In this document: positions 11,769 through 12,719 of the stretch, piece after piece
Position numbering within the stretch: the first letter of the stretch is position 1
How the letters are laid out: each line of letters begins with the position of its first letter
Assembly: GCA_964353405.1 (NCBI GenBank)
Contig: CAYGWJ010000036.1
Location: 1 to 12,719 of the forward strand
Reading direction: 5' to 3'
DNA: 12,719 nt
Origin: JBGLNJ01 sp964353405
GTDB taxonomy: Bacteria > Chloroflexota > Anaerolineae > Fen-1058
Notes under the pieces: generated by a model
The model's input: the letters and a program-made list of their open reading frames with translations, nothing else
Databases searched by the model: none
Told to the model about the DNA's origin: nothing
Position numbers and translations under genes: made by a program

Positions 11769-12719
11769 ATCGCCCCTCACCCGCGCACGACACTCGCTTG
11801 CTCTGTTTGATCCTGGTGGCGGGCTGTGTCGTGGCGCTCATGTTGATATGGACTGGCCGCGCCGCCAACGCAGGCCTGTCCAGCGCGCCCGCCCCGGTGG
11901 GCCTGGCCGTGCCCCCCGCGAGCAACCTGGGCTCGCAGTATGTTCCTGGCCTCATGTGCACTTTGTCCCTGACGAACACGGCTGACTTTACGAAGCAGGA
12001 CCAAGGCATCACTTTTACCAACGCTTCAACCTTTCCCGCTCTGGCTTCATATAGTACCTTGGTTCTTTCAATTGGAAACGTTCCAGTCTCTTCCCTCCCT
12101 CAGCAGTATCCTGCCTTTGACGAATACTTTCGCCTTGACAATGCCACGGTGGGCGCTATATATAAAGTGGATGCGATCCCCGGCTACACGACTAACTATA
12201 ATCTTGGAATCATTGCCTACGATGTGAACTTTAGGCCTCTTCTGGTTGATCTCAACCCGCAGGACAACAACACTGCCTCAGTCTCACTGACGCCGAACAC
12301 AACTGGCCCCTACTATTTCAGAATAATTCAATTGACTCCGGACTGCACTGGTCTGACGTATCAACTTAGGGTGGCTGTTACTCCAGCGACGGCCACGGCC
12401 ACGCCCACGGCCACGCCCACGCTAGGGCCCGGCAATGTGCAAGATAGCTTTGAGCCAAATGAAGACTCTACCCACGCGCGACCCCTCAACTCGAACAGCT
12501 ACACCGGGTTGACGCTTTACAATACCTCCTACCCGGTTCCCAGTGATGACAGAGATTGGTACACTATCTTTGTCGGCGCGTCGCAGCTCGGCACCAAGTA
12601 TACGATCAACTTTGTTTCAGACGGCAACTTGCCGATCATGGACTTGGATATCTACAATCCGGGCAAGGGGCTGAGAAGCCAGGTGCTTGGCTCCAACAAC
12701 CTGTCCTATAGCTGGACTC
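11765..12719 (+). CDS. Secreted surface protein with PPC-like domains, 5' part (runs off the right edge)
   Basis: The frame stays open for 318 codons to the window end without a stop. Residues 1-36 form a signal peptide or anchor (LLCLILVAGCVVALMLIWTG, then RAANA with an A-N-A cleavage site). Residues about 95-205 form a beta-rich domain resembling a PPC module (EYFRLDNATVGAIYKVDAIP, then GPYYFRIIQL and YQLRVAV near the end). A Thr/Ala/Pro linker (about 206-222) follows. A second module starts at 224 and opens in typical PPC style (DSFEPNED, then DRDWYTIFVGASQLGTKYTI). PPC domains are C-terminal or spacer modules of secreted proteases and surface proteins; the catalytic or binding part, if any, lies beyond the edge. 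AGGAG lies 7 nt before the ATG. The codons of residues about 80-200 are richer in A and T than those of the neighbouring genes. Confidence 0.88.
   Translation, partial: MNRPSPAHDTRLLCLILVAGCVVALMLIWTGRAANAGLSSAPAPVGLAVPPASNLGSQYVPGLMCTLSLTNTADFTKQDQGITFTNASTFPALASYSTLVLSIGNVPVSSLPQQYPAFDEYFRLDNATVGAIYKVDAIPGYTTNYNLGIIAYDVNFRPLLVDLNPQDNNTASVSLTPNTTGPYYFRIIQLTPDCTGLTYQLRVAVTPATATATPTATPTLGPGNVQDSFEPNEDSTHARPLNSNSYTGLTLYNTSYPVPSDDRDWYTIFVGASQLGTKYTINFVSDGNLPIMDLDIYNPGKGLRSQVLGSNNLSYSWT
12389..12418 (+). repeat. Hexanucleotide repeat coding a Thr-Ala/Thr-Pro linker
   Basis: Five in-frame hexamers (ACGGCC, ACGGCC, ACGCCC, ACGGCC, ACGCCC) encode a Thr-Ala/Thr-Pro run between the two PPC-like modules of the surface protein. 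Such linkers are usual in Chloroflexota extracellular proteins. Confidence 0.85.

Noticed and set aside
11816..11827. Lipobox (V-A-G-C at residues 18-21) in the surface protein
   Set aside because: The hydrophobic stretch continues for eight residues past the Cys, and an A-N-A signal peptidase I site follows, so ordinary secretion or an anchor is more likely than lipidation.

Overview
The window looks like part of a chromosome from an uncultured or little-studied member of the Chloroflexota (Anaerolineae-like). This is inferred, not proven. The supporting signs are roughly 60% GC with GC-rich third codon positions, strong AGGAGG ribosome binding sites, a lipoprotein with an Ala/Pro-rich linker, a surface protein with Thr/Ala/Pro linkers and PPC-like domains, GerW/YtfJ-type proteins outside any sporulation locus, and a DHH-CBS-CCA fusion enzyme. 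There are no rRNA or tRNA genes, no CRISPR array and no complete insertion sequence.

Left part (1-2165, minus strand). Three genes read leftward: a CBS-CBS-ACT regulatory protein, a secreted clostripain-family (C11) cysteine peptidase, and the N-terminus of a lipoprotein that runs off the edge. A promoter for the CBS-ACT gene lies in the divergent region at 2127-2243.

Centre (2231-7264, plus strand). A large DHH phosphoesterase / CBS pair / tRNA nucleotidyltransferase fusion starts only 7 nt after a perfect TATAAT, which suggests a leaderless mRNA. Its nucleotidyltransferase domain carries an in-frame insertion built from a heptanucleotide tandem repeat. It is followed by four tightly packed genes: two small membrane-anchored GerW-like proteins (one short and diverged) and two Yip1-like multi-pass membrane proteins. 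Each pair appears to be tandem paralogues and two of the junctions overlap by 4 nt. This four-gene cassette is the best candidate here for an undescribed functional unit.

Right of centre (7311-10339). An extended -10 promoter drives lgt (prolipoprotein diacylglyceryl transferase), followed closely by a membrane-bound GAF-containing sensor histidine kinase with no response regulator in the window. A small convergent gene of unknown function overlaps the kinase's last codons.

Right end (10340-12719). The 295-nt gap 10340-10634 holds two divergent sigma-70-type promoters and, between them, a 94-nt imperfect palindrome that looks like a MITE or a structured regulatory element. Then come a Tat-like membrane-anchored helical protein of unknown function, another good promoter, a possible 21-codon upstream ORF translationally coupled to the next gene, and the 5' part of a secreted surface protein with PPC-like domains that runs off the edge.

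Gaps over 60 nt without a gene: 148-222 (RBS of the lipoprotein gene, nothing else convincing), 1420-1496 (RBS of the peptidase), 2127-2243 (two promoters), 7265-7356 (lgt promoter and RBS), 10340-10634 (described above), 11610-11702 (promoter, no convincing terminator). I found no convincing intrinsic terminator with a U-tract anywhere in the window.
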